Assembly: GCF_040436345.1 (NCBI RefSeq)
Contig: NC_133236.1
Span: forward strand, 12,702,443 to 12,766,442
DNA from: Pagrus major
Lineage: Eukaryota; Chordata; Actinopteri; Spariformes; Sparidae
DNA: 64,000 nt
Direction: 5' to 3'
Shown: in pieces, positions 1-12,800 of the stretch
How the letters are laid out: each line of letters begins with the position of its first letter
Numbering within the stretch: position 1 is the stretch's first letter
Notes under the pieces: model-generated
Told to the model about the DNA's origin: nothing
The model's input: only the letters and a program-made list of their open reading frames with translations
Database searches by the model: none
Translations under genes and position numbers: made by a program

Positions 1-1977
1 AATTTTTAGTTAATTAAACTTAAGTTATTTCACTGAAATGCTTTATATACCATGTGTTAAGAAATAGTTTATTGTTAAATTGCAACACGTTTATAATACT
101 TTTAAATGGTTCATACATGGTGTAGTTCATCTTTAAATAAACTTTTACAACTGCTTAACAAATGGTTTATAAAGCATTTCATTGTTTGTTAGCAGTGAAA
201 CAAAGAATTACTAACTAATGGTGGTTATTAAAGTGTTACCGCAAAACATATTTTCAGTTGTTAAATTTGATGCATGATGGATGATTAAAGTACTTAAACA
301 ATATATAAAGTTGTTAACAAGAGGTCAAACAGATTTTCAATGTAGTACTTCTTTCACTGTGAGACAAACCAACTGTGAAAGCTTTTGGAAATGTTTGATA
401 TACAATGTTTTGTTCTTATCAATTTATTGTCTTTACTTCCTCCATGCTCATGTCCTTTGGTCTTTTCACATTTTATCTGCCCTGTCTGCTTTACTTTTAC
501 TTTACTTTACTTTGTAAAGCAGCAAAACCTCTAAATGTATAGAATTAAGCAACAGTGCTTTACGAATTTAATGGAGTTAAACAAAAAGTTTTATAGTCCC
601 CTTGACAATGTGATTTTACCTGTGATGGAATGAATGCATGCTTTTATTCAAGTACTGCATTCAACTGCAAATTGAGGTAAATGAGGTACATTTAATGCTA
701 CTTTCTACTTTTACTCCATTGAAGTTCAGACAAAATATCGTAGGCTACATTTTACTTGACTATTTGTCACTTACCTGAAAGCTATAGTTACTAATTACAT
801 GGCTACATTACTTATTACTTATTACATTACTTAGCTCTACTAGGACAACAGTGAAATGTTATTTACACAATTATTTAGCTATATTAATGTCATTATACTG
901 TATACTGTTCATCAGTTTTACATAGGCTCGTTATTCTATCGAATTATTCCCAATGTACTTTGAGGACATTTTGCTCAGAATATTTGCATACTTTTAGTTA
1001 AAGGGGCACTATGTAGTTTTTGAGAAGAAATTCAAACTCTGAATTTTAATATTTACAATATTAATGAGGTAATAATACAAACTCAGAAATATCTATTTTT
1101 TCCATAACTGAATAAACAAGATGTTCTCAGAGGAAAATAAGGTCCCCAGAACACTGTTTGAAACTACAAAGGTGGCAGGGTCCGCCACACACAAACAAAG
1201 TAAAACAGTATGAAATTGTGTTGTCCTTTAAGGTCAGTTTGTTTATTCAGTCATGAAAAAAAAGAGTTTGTGTATTTAGTTTGTTTAGGCATAAAAAGAT
1301 CATCAATCTTTCTCTTCTGATTAAAATTTCTTCCCAAAACCTAATAGTGCATCTTTAAGTAACATTTTCCATGAAGGACTTCTACTTATAATACAGAACT
1401 TTTACATTGTAGTGTTGCTAAGAATACTTAAACCAGTGGATTTTTGTATCCTAACTTTTCTCAAGTTACTGAATTTTATTTTGTTGCCTGGTACATTTTA
1501 TAGTCTAAAAATAGGTGACATGTGGTGCAACTAAAAAACTTTTCATGTAAATCGTTCAAATCAAACAATCTCCTTTAAGCCATGCTCTTATCTTTTTTAA
1601 TTCTCTTGCCTCTAGTTTATTTTCTCTGTTCACAGTAGTTTTGGAGTTGCTGCAATATCATGGGATTTGGAAAAGATTATTCCAGGCGACTTTACAAATG
1701 GGTCACTGTAGTTTCCAACTTGTTTCACCAGTTTATTACATTACATATTGTTTTGCCAAACTGAAGTGCAAAGCGAAGCTTTGAGGGAACACGGACATGA
1801 ACAAACCAGGAGGGACTAAAATGTTGAGGTCATAGGAAAGCTATGACATAGTAGTGGAAAGTCATGGAGAAGTTATTGAATTATACATCACATATACTTG
1901 TTTTATGTTTCTGCCCAGCCTTTTGTGTCCTGGGGATCAAGACCAACAGTCACAAAGAGAGACTCAACTCAGAGTTT
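1..1977. other. Intergenic or flanking DNA with nested repeats
   Basis: No gene recognised. A common fish repeat (640-997 and 1359-1500) is interrupted by a TTAA-flanked element at 1002-1354. The remainder is AT-rich with no structure I can support. Confidence 0.45.
1002..1354 (+). mobile_element. TTAA-flanked MITE, family A copy 1
   Basis: Bounded by TTAA at 998-1001 and 1355-1358. Ends are inverted: AGGGGCACTAT at the left and the complement of AGATGCACTAT at the right. The body (aattcaaactctgaatttt, ggtggcagggtccgccaca) recurs three more times in the window. A TTAA target is typical of piggyBac-type elements; no transposase is present. Confidence 0.75.
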
Positions 1978-4510
1978 GACGTTAAATATCATTTATTGCA
2001 GATGAAACACAGATCAACACTTTTCACTCACACTGTCAGCTCCAGCAGCTTCAGAGCTGAAGGTGTTAACAGTTTCATGTCAAGACACGTCTGTCCTGTC
2101 ACTTTCTCTCACTCTCTCTTTCACACATATACACTAAACATGAGCTCATTCATTTATTATATCACTCATACAGTCCGTTCATCATTCAACGGACTGAAAA
2201 TATGATACATTTCAGTCACAAGCAGTCAGTCAAACTATTTGGAGGGCTGGTGAAGTCTGAACGACAAAACAAACTGTCCAACAGATCCAAAACTGTACAA
2301 AACAGATAATTACAGCTTCCTGTGAGCACAAACTTGTGCTGAAATGCTTAAAACATCTTTTTGATCAATTATCTCACATCTGTTACATGAAAATAAAACA
2401 ACCTGACCTGATGCAAGCTTAGTAAGTCACTTTGGGTCATGTTCTGATTTGCATAAATATATAAGTCTGAAGGTTTTTGGAGAGCTGGGTGCAGTTTGAC
2501 ATCCACAGAGAAGTCTCAAAATCTTTTGCATGTTTTTGAAAGACTTCAAAGAGTAGCAAAGTGTGAGGAGTTATTGTGGGCAGGCAGCGCTTATAAAAAA
2601 AAGAAAAGTCTGATTCTGTGTTTTTTGCATAGATCCTTTTAGGGAATGGGCACTTGGAGCTCCTTTGAAGCTTGGAGTGAACAAGAAACTCAGCTGGTTG
2701 AAACCTCAGGTCGAAAACTACAAGACTGTAAAAGTAAAAACTTAAAGGAGATGAGTCAACAACAACTCCCAAGGATCACCGCACTAAGAAAACTCCAGTC
2801 AAGTATCTTATATTTCTGTTTAGGCTGTGTTTTGTTCCTGATTACAACAATAAAAAAGTATTCAGAGATATTCTGCTTGCAAGACTAGCAGGAACAAACA
2901 GGATTTTTCAGAGATAAACTGTGATATGTTCACATCATGTTATAATGTTGTTAAATTATTCAGGAGACAAAAGCTCAAAATATAATTTAAGATGTGTATA
3001 TTTATATTCAGTAGTTGTTGTGTTTCTATGTTGAGAAACATTGAGGTTAATTGCAGGTTCATTAAAGGACCAGTTCACCCAAATGACAAAATATTAGATT
3101 TTTTTGAGAATACAGTATTTCTTCAAGAAAAATAAGTTCCACCAAAAAGCGTTTTTAATGTGTTTGTGTGTTACTATACTTAAAAACTGATTCCCAAACT
3201 CGAGCTGTGATTTTTTAAAAATGGGCCACTTAAAGTACTAAATATTTACTGAAACTCAAGTTGTTTTGGTAAGTGGCACTCTCTTCTATCAAGTGTGGCT
3301 TGGACTGAACCTTAATAACACGTCGTTTTGGACAAAAGCCAGATAAATAAATGAATAAAATGTAAATGAATGTGGATTTGTTAATACAGATGTTTTCTCT
3401 TATTTTACTTTTTTCAGAAGAAATTGTATTAGCATTGAAGTCGGTTGTAACTTAATGGTTATTTTCACTGTCAATAAATCTGTTGATTATTTTCTTGATT
3501 AATCGATTGGTTGTTTGTTTTATAAAATGTCAGAAAATGCTGGAAAGATCATCATATTTGTAATGTGGGTAAACTGATTTAAATATATTTTTTTTAAAAT
3601 TGTAATTAGTAATTCCATCGCCCAGTTCTCACACTTTTCTACTCTGTTGCTACAGTGATCCTGTTGAAGCAAATTGTCTTATATTCTCTCTCTCTCTCTC
3701 TTTCTCTCTCACACACACACAGTTATCAGATATCTCCTCTTTGACCGGAGTCCCACTGCAGTACCGAGATACAGAGAGGCCTGGACAACCTGAGCTGCTA
3801 TCATACGAGCACCCATCGCAATAATTTCATCCAGGTTTCAGACACCTGGACCAGGACCGGGACCTCAACTTTTCACCTCGTATCACCGCCACAGCCAGAG
3901 GGGGCTGGGCTCGATCTAGCAGGAAACGTCCCATTAAAGCTTATCATCTCAGCAGGGCCTGACCACACTCACGCACACATGAACACTCAAACTGAATGAA
4001 TAAATGTCAAAAATCAAATCAAAAGCAATAAATACTAAGCACACAGTGCCGAAACTTAAAACGTTACAACTCACTTCTCGTCCTTTTCACTTTCTTTTCT
4101 TACATCCTGTATCTCCATCCTGAAACTTTCCTGTATTTTTTATCCTTCACAAATTTCCCACAGGCATCTTTCTGTCTCCATCTCACTTGCTCAACCTTCC
4201 CGCACCTCAAAAATGCAGAGCGCGCACACACAAACACACACGCAGACTACAGTACAAATCAGTAGGTTTCAGATTCCTCGTTTAGCTACGCATGATCAAA
4301 TCAAAACAAAAGTAAAACCACAGTGACAAGACACACACAGAATCACAGCTATACATCAGTAGGGACCCAGCGGCCATTTGGTGTCCAGCATCGTGATTGG
4401 TTGATTGGCGGTGGAGCTCTAATCCCCACTGGCTAACGATGAATATAAGAAGATATATTTGAATCCCAGCAAGGTCAGTCTTCTTTGGCCGTGACGAAAC
4501 ATCACTCTGT
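1978..4510 (-). other. dtnb: Probable dtnb 3' UTR exon
   Basis: A good acceptor (ctctcttctcag, exon edge at 4510) lies downstream of the 5819 donor. No coding similarity is seen below it. The first convincing AATAAA on the minus strand is at 1992-1997, followed by a GT-rich stretch, so I place the transcript end near 1978. Within it are CT/AC microsatellites at 3684-3720 and repeat-like segments near 3062 and 3440-3560. The end point is inferred only. Confidence 0.35.
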
Positions 4511-4589
4511 CTGAGAAGAGAGCGACACAACAGTCAGACAACTAATCAGAAGTTCAGCTTCTTTTATATTCTGTCATTAAAGGAATTAA

Positions 4590-5225
4590 AGGAATAGTTT
4601 GACATTGGTAGATAAATCTATTGGCTTTCTTGTCAAGAGTAAGGTGAGAAGATCGATACCGAGCTTGTGTGTGTACGTTACACATGAAGCTAGAGTCGGT
4701 AGCCAGTTGGCTTAACTTAGCATGAAGACTGGAAACATATGAAAAGTGCTAGCTTGGCTCTGTCGAGAGATAAAAAATGGACCTACCCGCACCTCTAAAC
4801 CACATTCATAAACACAGTGAATCTTTTTTGTTTATTCTTATACCAATCATGATGACAACAACACTAAAAGATGTTACTGCTCCTGGCAAATAAAAAGTCT
4901 GGCACATAACATCCAATAAAACCACATTATGTTGTGTTTATGCTTTGGGTTTTATATAAATTAAACAAATGAAAGGAGGAAAGGAGGAGTTTCGCAACCA
5001 CATGGAAAATCATGGAGGTCCCCATAACACTGAATAGACTTTAGGGTTGACTTGCATATGTACACAGAGCTACTGTATGTGGAAACAAGGCTTAGGCTAA
5101 GTCCTAAGGCTAAAATAAGCTAATAAGCTGTGGTTTCATATTTACAGTACACACATGAAAATGACATTAGTTTATTCATTTAACTCCTGGGAGGAAAGCG
5201 AATAAACATATTTTACCAAATCTAC
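4590..5225 (+). mobile_element. Degenerate TTAA-edged fish repeat, family D
   Basis: Left edge TTAA (4586-4589) then AGGAATAGTTTGACATT, followed by the fish repeat text gagaagatcgataccg and gcatgaagactggaaaca. Near 5130-5225 a degraded inverted copy of the left end appears (gtttcatatttacag, gaaagcgaataaacat). The right terminus is lost. It lies in the inferred intron of the dtnb 3' UTR. Confidence 0.6.
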
Positions 5226-5818
5226 AAAAGTACCGCGAGAAAACATCATATCAGTTCAAATTTGATAAATATTCTTTGAAATACAGTTTCTAGTGACACA
5301 ATATGTTTTTTGACTGTCATCTAATAAAGAAATGTATGCTTTTATTTTAAATAAAAATGACAAAATCAGAAACCAAGAAAATACTCCTCAGATTTTCTGT
5401 CCCTGGTTGACAGTGCATCGCTTAGTTTGTGCATGAACTGAAATAAAAGATCACAAAGTGCTGATCAGGAGGAACCAAAAACAGACTGTTTGGAGGCCTG
5501 TGCAAACAAGTCCAAACACATAAACAAGGTGTTGCTTTGAGTCATCAAATCATTTTTCCCATAAACATGAATGCAGCCTTTTTGCTGTAGAGCAGAAACG
5601 TTTTTTACAGCCCGTCTTTCCAATAAATACACTTACTAACTGATTTATGATACAATTATAAAATCAAATTTTATAAATGATAAAAGAAAGTAGCATCCTT
5701 ACACTTTCATGCACTAGGCACATCCTAGTTTAGAGCTAGAGTGTGCTAAAAATCAGTCGTAACATACTGAGACAAACAAAGTTTTTATTATCATGTAATT
5801 AAAAAAGGAATTACTTAC

Positions 5819-5848
5819 TGTCTTTGTTTGTCCTGCGATTATTTTAAC
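5819..5848 (-). CDS. dtnb: dtnb terminal coding exon, stop at 5844-5846
   Basis: After acceptor cag (5849-5851) the exon begins GTTAA; joined to the leftover G it gives Gly then TAA, so the protein ends NGKDRG exactly as in human DTNB. A second acceptor, tag, lies three bases upstream (5852-5854), and its use would add one Ala before the Gly. The exon ends at a GTAAGT donor at 5813-5818, so splicing probably continues within the 3' UTR. The stop is within 50 nt of that junction. Confidence 0.7.
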
Positions 5849-8800
5849 CTGCTAAAGAGAGAAACAAGGTTTGTTAGTAGTTGGCAGATGATAGTGCAGT
5901 CTAAAGCTAAAACAAGTGCTCCAGGCTTCTGCCAGAAACTGTAATAAAAACCAGACCAGTACTTCGCATAGAATCATAAAACATGACTGTTCTCGGCAGG
6001 TGCTAAACAAATCCACAGAACAAAACCTCTAATTTGGACAGTCTAACACAGTATTTTAAAGGTTTAAGACTTAACTGTGCTGAACGTGGGGCTGAACCCT
6101 GGCCTCCTGTCTGTCTGGCCGTTCAGGGGTCGCTGGGTTAGTACTGCAGGTTAGTATTCTAATAAGGGTTTAGTCTGAGCCTGGAGAGCAGACCAGGAAG
6201 TAGTTTCACCACTTGGTCTCTGCAGGCGGTCCTCTTGTAAAGAGGAGGGGCTCCATAAAGCATGGCTAATGAGATGGCATGTTAATGAAGCTTGCTGCAG
6301 TACAGACGAGAGCACCTGGAGAATAAGTGGAGTCGTACAGAGGGTGTGCACGTGGTCACACAGCACACACACAGAAACACATACAGAAAAAGCCGCAAGA
6401 ACACGTGAATTTATAGACTTAGCAAGTAGCTCATGATATCATTCAGAGTGACACGTATGTGTGCAAAAGAAAAAGACTCAATTATCTCCAAACAACTGAA
6501 GAGACTATACAAGGGATCATATAGCACAGGATATTAAGCTATCTTATCTAAAAAATAAGTGCAAAGCCCTGCTGGGATTTAAGTCACATATAAGAATGAT
6601 AAAGTTGTAACTCCTGCAACTTAACTAACTGTAGCTTTCCTAAAGTTCAGAGAAATGTCTATTTTTAATCTTGTTTTGTGAGATAGCAACCTGTGCAAAC
6701 AGAACATTATCTTTCAGAGCCTTTGGGGCACCATATTCTAACACTCTGAAAAGGGCCATCTGCTAAATTAGTTATTTTACTTGCTGGTGATGCTGTTGGC
6801 TGTATTTGAGACTTTTGCTAGATCTAATAGTCCTCCACAACTGTCTTGTTACAGTTCATTATTCATGATCAATTATGGTTTTTTGGGGGGGCATTTCTGC
6901 CTTATTTTTTAGACAGTAACAGCTGAAGAGAGACAGGAAAGGCAGGAGAGAGAAAGGGGAGGGCATGCAGCAATGGGCTCAGCCGGAATCAAACCCAGGT
7001 TGCTGAAGTAAGGACTCAGCCTTGATACTTGATACATGGTACACGCTCCACCAGGTGAGCTACCAGGGTTAACTATTTAAATAAAAAGAAGTTCATTCGT
7101 GTCCTAAAGAGCCGAGAGACATGATCAACTCAGCTGATGTGTGGACAGACTTATTAAGTGAAAAAAAAGAGATTTAAAGTTGATTTTGGTTATGAAAAAC
7201 TCACCAGTTTTTCTGCCTTTCATGTGAAAATCTTCAGAATAACCCTCTAAAAGAAAACGTGGGATCAATGGTGGATTTTTTATTGATTGGTTATTTAATG
7301 TATTTATTATGTTATTTTGCTGTTTGGTATTGGTTTTGCATTAAAAGGTAAACCCTTAAGGCACAAATTACTAGCTTCTCACTGTAGATGTGTTAATTAA
7401 GCAATACTGAAATCCATCTCAAGCGACCCATGTTAGTCACAGTGCAAATATTAAGCATTATAATGATCAGGTTAGTGTGAAGTTTTGTCAGTAAGATGAA
7501 AGAGGATAATGATTTTGTGGAAAAGATAATGTGAGATGTTGAGGAGATTAATTTACCTCTGTCCTTCCCATTCAGCAATCTCTCCTCCTCCTCCCGAACA
7601 TCATCTGAAAAGAGGGTAAAAAGTCAACATATGAACACGTTTTGGACAAAAAAAATAATTTCTATAAATTAATTTCTATATTGGCTTTTAAAGAGAAAAC
7701 AGACAGATACAACAAACCTAATGTTTTGCCTTAATTTGTGAAATATAGATCATCTGGAAGCTAAACAGATGTCAAAAGAGCATCTGTAGGATACTATGGA
7801 TGTTTACCAGAGTGGAGCTCTTTGACCAGTGAGGACACGGTGTTGGTGATGGAGTCGGCTGCTACCAGAAGGTCATTCCTCAGGTTCCTTCTTGGGCCTG
7901 AGGAGAAGAGAAGTGACAAAAATAAAGTAATGATCGTGTAGTGTTGCACATCAGAGAGCAAAGATTAAATTTACACAAATCGAACACTCATAGTGACTAA
8001 TAACCCTCAAATGTTATTGTCATTTTATGAGTGACACGTTATTAGCTGTCAATTACAACAAAATCATAAAACACCCCAATGTCCTGATGATATTATGTGA
8101 ATTTAAGTAATGATGACAATATAACTCATCACTTTTAAAATCAGCTCACCTCCTTTCCCTTTTCTTACACGTGACACATTTATTCATGAGTATATTTAAA
8201 GCAGAGCGAGATTCATTAAACACACAATGTACATCTTGGAGAAACAAACACTTAATTACCATCTTTCAAGCCCTCTGAGGCAAATTTGTGATTTGAGACT
8301 TTGATCTGTATGAATGAAATCTGACTTGATCTGACTAAATGTTTCACACCAATCTCCTTATATTCTTGTTAAACATAACATTTTACGGTGACACAGCATT
8401 TCCTTCACAAGTGGGCTACTTCTTGAATTATTTATTCCTGTCAAGTGGTTTGTATTACAGGATGAAGGTTTTACAGTGCACCATGAACTGCTAATAAGGT
8501 GAGAATGATCTGAAACACTGACTGGAAACTGCTGAACGACTGTGTCTTTAGCTGAGCAGAGATGCAATAAAAAATGTGGGAAACAGCTGGAATTACAACA
8601 CAACAACATTTTTTCAGATGAGCATTAAAATACGGATATATTTTTTTATAAGGGTTAGAGTCAGACTTTTTATCTGGAAACCTGAGTTTTACAACTTGAT
8701 TTAATTTCACTTAAAGAAAAGCACTTTTTCCAACTCACGTGTTTTATGATAAACATTCAGGTTTAAAAAATACCGTAATTCCCCTTTAACGGGGAAATAG

Positions 8801-9777
8801 TTTGGTGGAGCAACATGAAAACCTTGTTGACTAAATCCTTCAAGAAAACATCTCTCTTGTGCATCTCAAGAAAGTCAGTATAGATTAATTACTCAGTACC
8901 TTTATCTCAGAGCTATAACTAAACCAAACCCATCAGATCTATATGTTACTTGTTTTATGTTCTACTTTAAGTTCCACTCTTACCTTGGGCGAATGCTTCT
9001 TGTACGTCGCCACCCACTCCCGCAAGTGAATCTTGAGGAGGGTACATGTAAGCCTGAGGAGACACAGCACCTACAGAGCGGACGGTTGACGGGCTCGGTC
9101 GAGAAGGAGAGGCGTGAGAAGAGCCAGCTGCCTGCGCCTGAGAGATGGATTTATAAGAGCTGTTACATCATTGTCATTATTTAAGACTTACTTAAACATC
9201 GAACTTGTGATTTTTGTTGCAGCTGACATCATCTCCACTATGTAGTAAAAGTTCTAGTTAATGCTGGGAAAAGCCGAGCCATTATTTAGGTCCCAATCGG
9301 AAAAATGAGGCAGTTGCTTGTAAAGCTGACTAATTTTCACATTTAAAGCTTCTGAATGATATTAGGGCTGAGTCTCACATTTACACCACTGTGAGTCGAA
9401 CATAAGGGGGTAAACTTACTGCCTGTCGCTGTTCCTCATCCTACATGGGCGGTCGGAAACACAAGAGGAGAAAAAAGATTGAAAAGAAGAGGTCAGATAC
9501 AGTCAGAGCTAGAAAAGGTGCAATTATTAAGGAGGAAGAAGCAGAGGGAAAAGTGAGGCTTGTTACTGCGAGGACAGACACAAGGAGGTGTGAAGAAAAA
9601 GGTAAACTTTGCCCTCTTGTGTGACCACACTGTAAACAACAGGCAGTCTGTGTGTGTGTGTGTGAGTGTGTCACCTTGAGCAGCTTCATCAGTCCCTCCA
9701 GCTGTACCATCAGCTCCCTCCTGCTCTCTTGCAGAGATGACATCCTCTGCTCCAGCTCATCTTTCCTTTGTCTGCAG

Positions 9778-9819
<42 letters not shown>

Positions 9820-12800
9820 CCATTACTGTCATATAACAGAGTGTCAGGAGGCAGCAATAAAAGAACTCAAGGACTCACAGAAGGCAGGAGACACATTTAA
9901 ACTACAAGAATTTGAGGCTACAAGGGTACAGGAATATAGACAGGCAACAGAACAGCAAGCTGGAAAATGTCACACTTTTTCATTCATCTCCAGAGTTGAT
10001 TTAGTACACATTTATTTTGACTTCGCCATGCAACTGGGGTGGACTGATCCATTGCTTTGGATCAATAAATCAACTCATGATCTACAATCCAATAAAATCA
10101 ATGAAACATGAAAACATCAATCCACAACATCATCTTTGAGATATGCCTTTGGCACTGTGTCACCTTTGCTGTCTAAGCACAAAGTGCTAGCACCAGGCAG
10201 GTAACGGCAAGCAGCCAAGAAAAGATGATGAGGATATTTACTCCCCTGTTGGAAATAAATCAGCAGTGTTGATATATTTGGGATTCTGGAGAAAAGACGG
10301 GTCGGCAGACAAACAGGACATCTCACTCCACAGTCTGCTTACTTGTTGCTCTCACTATGACAATATTAACTGCTCTGTTTCATCAATGTTAGGCTGAAAA
10401 AGAAGTGCATGCAGGCTGATATTCAACCGTGATGTTCTGGTGGCAGATGCAGTGACTTAAAGGAGACATATTGTGCTCATATTCAGGTTCATAATTTTAT
10501 TTTGGGTTACTACTAGAATAACTTTACATGCTTAGTGCTCAAAAAACACATAACACAAGTTTTCTCATACTGTCCAGTGCTGCAGCAGAGTTTTCACCCT
10601 CTGTCTGAAACGCTCTGTTTTAGCTCCTGTCTCCTCCCGAATACCCAGTCTGCTCTGAATGGTCAGATCACGCACGCCTGAGACATCACCGCTCACATGT
10701 TTTCAGTTTCCAGTTAGTGGAAACTTCAAATGTCAATGTGGGTATAAATTATGCAAATATGTGACATGGTGATGTAGTGTGATGTGAAGAAGTCTCAGAA
10801 TTAAAGGTGGGACTACTGACGAGGTGTTTCAGGAGCAGCGTATTCTGTGGGAGAAAGCAGCTTCCATTGTCCTGGTTTTGGGCTTTTTTTTAACTTTTAA
10901 GATCTTTTATATGCACAAGGACCTATATAAGACACTGAAGGAAAGGAAAACAATGAAAAAGCAAAATATGTCTCCTTTAAACCATCACTAAGTAAGAAAA
11001 AGTCTAAATAATACATGTAATTTGTAAAGCTATGAGTGGAGAAAAAGTCTGCAGATGTAAAGTTGAGGGATCTTCGCTTTATTGATGTGATGTGTCTTGT
11101 TTTTGTTTTAAATCCTGTGGACATGTTTGTGTTTGTATTTTCCAGGGTGAGACAATAATGTTATTCTATTCTTTTCTGGCCAAAAGCCGAAAAGGGGCGG
11201 CAGCTTCTTTTGTAAGTGATTGCGTTAAATGGGCAGATGATACATTGTATTGAATCAAAATTGCGTTGTGGCAAACTTTTTGATATCAGCATATATTGTA
11301 TCGCTGTCAAAAGAATTGGTATAATACTGTATTGTGATGAGAGTGGTAATTTGTACCCCTACCTCATAACAATCTCAATCAGCCAAAACAATAATTGGGA
11401 AATTGGTTTTCCTGTGCAGGTTGTAAATGTTAAGTTACTTTGAGCGAATGCTAACACACTCCAGTATGTCTGATGAGGTTTATGAATGGATAAAAAATAA
11501 TCTAGAAACTTCCAAAACTCCTGTTTCTCTCTTACACTTAGGCAGAAGGTCCCCTGGCTAGCACAATAAAAGACTGATGGTACTCAGATCATCATCCTAA
11601 AAAACTCCCAGGACATCACTGCTCCAAAACAGCAGATGTCAAGTGAGAGCATAGCCAGAGAAAATGTAAATTGTATAGTGTGATTATATGGAAACATGGA
11701 TGGTTGGAGATCAGAGGCAAAGGAACACAAGGTCAGAAATCCTTGACATTTTCCTGGGTGACTCTTTTGCTTCAGTGTTGGGAGAGGAGACGCAGAGCTC
11801 GCTGACGTGGAACATGAGAGCGTCATAAGCATCTGAGACTGACCACAAAACTATGAAACCAAACTTTTAAAAATCTTAAAAGCACAATCAAGCCTGGTTT
11901 ATACTGATGGCAGAAGCAGCAGGGATGTTCATCATGGAGACCACCAAGGCATTCAAACTGGATCAGAACTGAAGTCAAATGATAAATCCTTACTACTTAC
12001 AAGATTTCAGAGCCAGCATATGTAACTAACAGAGTAACAAACATATAGAGGTGTTTACAATCTTTGTTCCCAAACAGTATGTGGTCTGGATGGGACATTA
12101 AAGCAGCTCTTCTTTCCTGCTTGGCTCCCCATCACACGGTAGGATAAATGAGTAAATAAACAAGTAAAACGAGTCTGAGTCAGACAGTAACTCCAGATTT
12201 AAGTCATTATGATTCGAAAGTAAAGCTCCAACAGTGGGGCCATTTTATCTGTATAATTGAACATATTTACTAGAGGTTCTCTTAAATAATGCTGTCTCAT
12301 CCTGAATCTGTGCTGAAAAAACTCCTTAAAGATGATCAAAAAAGGGATTAAGACTGAGAAACCACTGGCAAGAACTGTCCTGCACATGTACACAAACACT
12401 GTTGAGAGAACAAACTTCATAATACTACTGTGGTATGGAAGCAAATAATTATAAAGGAATGACTGCAATTAGCTGCAAGAGGTAAAATCATTGGACAACT
12501 CCAGATAGCAATTTTATGGGTAATGGTTGTAAATTACGCATGGGATGAGTAGTTATAGTATCAGCTGTTAAGATGAGAAGATGGAGGGGAGAGTTGGTCA
12601 TTTCAGGGTAGTTACCTTCAAACAGTGTATTTACAAGGAATTATGTAATGTGTGGCAGTAAGGTTGTGTTAGTTTTTACTACACGTGCAAGTAATTTAGT
12701 CAGATAGTAGAAAATTCATTCATCACAGTATAGTTGAATAGTCCAGTCAACACCATTTACAAATAACTAAACAGTGCATATTGTGAGTTGCAACACTTAA

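Noticed and set aside
2437..2888. 111-codon minus and 80-codon plus frames
   Set aside because: No similarity; the region fits a 3' UTR of dtnb better.
4282..4530. Possible alternative last coding exon of dtnb (joined from the 7557 donor to the 4510 acceptor)
   Set aside because: It would give a frame of about 30 residues with no resemblance to dystrobrevin tails, while the 5848 exon restores the exact NGKDRG end.
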